Shown: in pieces, positions 49,340 through 51,692 of the stretch | How the letters are laid out: every line of letters begins with the position of its first letter | How positions within the stretch are numbered: position 1 is the first letter of the stretch | From: Haplosporangium gracile | Taxonomy: Eukaryota > Mortierellomycota > Mortierellomycetes > Mortierellales > Mortierellaceae | Assembly: GCA_015499985.1 (NCBI GenBank) | Contig: JAAAUF010000047.1 | Location: forward strand, 33,556 to 85,247 | Length of the DNA stretch: 51,692 nucleotides | Direction of reading: 5' to 3' | Position numbers and translations under genes: made by a program | The notes under the pieces: generated by a model | Database searches by the model: none | Told to the model about the DNA's origin: nothing | What the model saw: the letters and a program-made list of their open reading frames with translations, nothing else

Positions 49340-49551
49340 ATTATCCAGCTAGGGCAGACGAGCCATGTCTGTGTAATCAATCTTCATTGGTTGCACTCGA
49401 GAAACTAAACTAAGAAAGATATAAAAATGAACCTGCTCGATCTCTGCACACTATCTTTCTGACCGAGCACTAAAGAAAGAAAAAACAAAAGAAAAACTAA
49501 ACTAAAGGGAGGGTTGGGAGGGCACAGACATGGCTCGTCTGCTCGGATAAT
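49340..49551. repeat. Inverted-repeat element, possible MITE remnant
   Basis: GCAGACGAGCCATGTCTGTG at 49354-49373 recurs as its perfect reverse complement at 49523-49542. The match continues outward as ATTATCC (49340) and GGATAAT (to 49551), broken by a small indel. The 150-bp interior has two copies of an AACTAAACTAA motif. No clear target-site duplication flanks it. It could be a small non-autonomous transposon or a long hairpin. Confidence 0.6.
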
Positions 49552-50080
49552 GGACGTAAAACTTCCTACGTCGTCTTCGTAACCCATAATGATAGAAAAA
49601 GGGTTGGCGCTAAAGGAACGTCTGCCCTCAATATGTGATATCCTTGTTCTCTTGAAGCAAACTCAAAGACGTAAAACGCGTCTCTTATTCCTCGACGTGT
49701 GCAGATGTTCAATGCTCTTCCCAAAAAAAGAATGCCTGTTCCACTTTCTGTTTACTGCGTCCCAGCACAGTCCAGTTCAATGACCGAAGCTATCGACTTC
49801 AACTTGGGGTGCAGTCAACCTAGAATGAATGTCCTTTGTACTCTATATATCCTGAAATAAAGACTGCCCATTCTATCTCTCATCTCTTTTTTTCACCCAC
49901 AGCAACGACAGTAGGGCATCAAGCCAGAGAAAAGAACAGGCTAACTGAAAATAAAATGAAGCATGTATTTTATTCGGATAGGGGTTTTCTGTCTCGTTGG
50001 TGAAATAATCGGGGAAGAAAGAGAACAACAAAAATCAAAAACAAATGCGCGTTTAAAAAATTCAAAGAGAGTCAAAAAGT

Positions 50081-50807
50081 TCAGAGATCATCATCAGCAG
50101 CAATAGGTTCGGTATGGATGTTACAGTTGCAACACCGATAGCGCCATGTGCAAGAGTCCAAAGTTTCTACTACATCCCGCTTCTCTGTACGTTCTTCAAT
50201 CAAGATACAGACACGACCTACAGCAGCTAACGCTGTTGAGTGAGGCAAAGAATCGGTTGGTGTCATTCAAGTATATTCGTTCCCAAATCATTTTAAAATA
50301 CCTCTTCTTATCCATTGCTTATTTAAATCGACAACAGTGGACTCAACTACACCTTCAAGTTCAGTTAGATAAGTTGGAAAAAAATGTTAGCACTCCCACT
50401 TGTGGGGCGACCAGAAATGAAAAGTGCGTCAATCGCGCATGAAAGGTCAGTTGTACGTCCGTCTCTGCTCCGGCTTTGTAGGTTGAGTGGAGGACACTAC
50501 CTTCGATAATGTCATCGAGAATCCTTACCCTCACCTCACCACCCCGACCAGCCACTTTAAGAATATTAGAACATGTTCTGGCTGTGAAGTTACGGATCGA
50601 AAGAGTAGCTTGATTATATTCATCTGAAAATATGATGTATACAATAAAAATAAGGAAAGTTGCTATATCCTTCATACTAGTTTTTCTCGTGGCTTTAGAA
50701 GAGAGCTGACTTTGCGCACCATATCCGTCCGATTTTACTGTTGCGGATAATCGAAAGAAAATATTACCATTAGGACATCTTTTTTTAAAGGTGTACATGA
50801 CACTCAT
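50081..50807 (-). pseudogene. Possible decayed DDE transposase (ISXO2/Merlin-like)
   Basis: On the - strand a 148-codon ORF (50807-50361) is followed by broken frames to 50081. The pieces run in an order loosely like ISXO2/Merlin transposases: a cysteine and DGY segment (KRCPNGN...KSDGYG), a hydrophobic helix (IATFLIFIVYIIF), a VVESTVVDLNKQWIRRG segment where the family has a VEIDES...KRKYxRG motif, and LDSCTWRYR where it has SDxWxxY. The resemblance is weak and by eye, and the catalytic acids are not intact. It may equally be an unrelated remnant. Confidence 0.25.
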
Positions 50808-50861
50808 GGATGCATAGTAATAATACTCGCTCTTTCATCACAGTGCTCCATGATCAAGACT

Positions 50862-51068
50862 GGGGTGAGTTCTTGGATCCTGAAAATGCCTAATGAGAGT
50901 GACAATTTGGCGGTGAGACAGACAAGGGATTTTTTTTGCATCGTCCTCACATTTTAGTTGCCCAACTGGTACGGAAAATACCGTGTCCCTGAACTTGAAA
51001 ATGCCGAACATACTCCCGTGATTGATGTTCAGTCCAGAAGAGGTATCTTGTCCGGATCCGAACCTTGA
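50862..51068 (+). pseudogene. Short coding-looking fragments, family unknown
   Basis: Two pieces read like protein in separate frames: VLHDQDWGEFLDPENA (about 50842-50890) and, after a TTTTAG acceptor-like site at 50957, LPNWYGKYRVPELENA continuing to a stop at 51068. The second is open for only about 35 codons. Both contain an ENA motif after an aromatic/acidic stretch. They may be exons of one decayed gene or two worn repeats. Confidence 0.2.
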
Positions 51069-51692
51069 TAGCCGGCGCTCGATTAGGATCTCCAGAAACG
51101 CGTCCTGTTCAGTCTAACGTGATTGGTTTAGCGCCCGATATATCCTGTATCGGAACTCGGCCTTTCGGCAGAAACCCAAGATACACACGAAAAATATGCG
51201 TCGCGATTATGCTTTTTTATTTAATTCAGCTGTGAGGTTTTTGACGCGTTAATTTCTTTGACGCGTGAAAGAATTTTGTCTACCTTAGTATCAGTGATAA
51301 CTGGTGCTAAGTCCCCATTCGTTCATTTTCTTGAAGTCTGAAATAACAATATGCTCCTCAAATAGTCAATCACTTGTACATTACCTGCGCCGTAAGAATG
51401 CAACCGAGATTGTCACTACCTATCCAGCATCTCACCCTACCAGTACTGAAAAAAAAACAAATAAAACGTTTATTGGATGCAGTATGTTCTAGTTACGCTA
51501 CAATAAGCCTCTGTGTCCAACACTCGCAAGAAAAAAAGGGATACCATGTTTCTATCGCAGCGATTAAAAAAAAGGAGGGTTAGATAATATTCCTTTACAA
51601 GAACACCACCCTCCATATTATCATCCCCTTCATTTACTGCCATTTCCAGAGCGAGCAAAAGAAGTAGGACAGAAGAGCAGCAAGGAAAACGA

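Larger units (their letters stand above)
48267..51692. other. Gene-poor AT-richer region with decayed sequence
   Basis: No intact gene could be supported in 3.4 kb. The composition is more AT-rich than to the left. It holds an inverted-repeat element (49340-49551), a possible decayed transposase (about 50081-50807, - strand), short coding-looking fragments (50860-51068, + strand) and an isolated 103-codon ORF at 49041-49352 with two CxxC pairs but no recognised family. Confidence 0.5.

Noticed and set aside
49041..49352. 103-codon ORF with ATG start and two CxxC pairs
   Set aside because: Lys-rich composition fits AT-rich DNA and the cysteines are not in a known zinc-ribbon spacing; too weak to call a gene.
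51040..51180. Hairpin-rich, GC-richer patch considered as a tRNA or 5S gene
   Set aside because: A B-box-like GGTTCGGATCC is seen on the - strand, but no cloverleaf arms, A box or 5S internal promoter fit.
1..51692. CRISPR arrays, bacterial operons or prophage
   Set aside because: No regularly spaced repeats and no bacterial gene arrangement; all confident genes are spliced eukaryotic genes.

Overview
The window is nuclear DNA of a filamentous fungus, most likely an early-diverging one of the Mortierella/Mucoromycota type. The evidence is intron-rich genes with GT-AG introns (mostly 60-150 bp, a few up to about 1 kb), CT-rich upstream regions, AATAAA signals after several stops, and a gene set typical of fungi. 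These include a fungal TRP-like channel, Vps27, Cul4, Chk1, Vma4, an RNF10/Mag2-type ligase and an indoleamine 2,3-dioxygenase. The phylum is inferred from gene style only. All splice models below were joined by hand from splice sites, reading frame and family conservation.

Layout, left to right. 737-7256 (+) TRP-like membrane channel with a very long serine-rich tail. 7369-12736 (-) SNF2-family ATPase, tail to tail with the channel across a 112-bp gap that carries a near-palindromic two-way poly(A) signal. 13338-15975 (+) ESCRT-0 subunit Vps27. 16291-20717 (+) cullin-4. 20893-22701 (-) indoleamine 2,3-dioxygenase. 24632-30974 (+) large trithorax/KMT2-like chromatin protein (RAMA, PHD cluster, extended PHD, FYRN/FYRC, SET) whose SET domain looks degenerate. 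About 31410-32105 (+) polo-like kinase pseudogene. 32732-35686 (-) checkpoint kinase Chk1. 37541-40187 (+) RING-CH membrane ubiquitin ligase. 40519-42235 (-) V-ATPase subunit E. 43146-46054 (+) RNF10-like RING ligase. 46836-48266 (+) glutamine-rich protein of unknown role. 48267-51692 has no convincing intact gene; it holds an inverted repeat and what look like worn transposase or gene fragments.

The genes are independent housekeeping or regulatory units, not a functional cluster. Several share themes: ubiquitin signalling (Cul4, RING-CH, RNF10, Vps27 UIMs), the endolysosome/vacuole (Vps27, Vma4), and chromatin or checkpoint control (SNF2 ATPase, KMT2-like protein, Chk1). The points most worth a second look are the KMT2-like protein with an apparently dead SET domain, the SUMO-motif-rich tail of the SNF2 ATPase, the two possible N-termini of Cul4, and the polo-kinase pseudogene.
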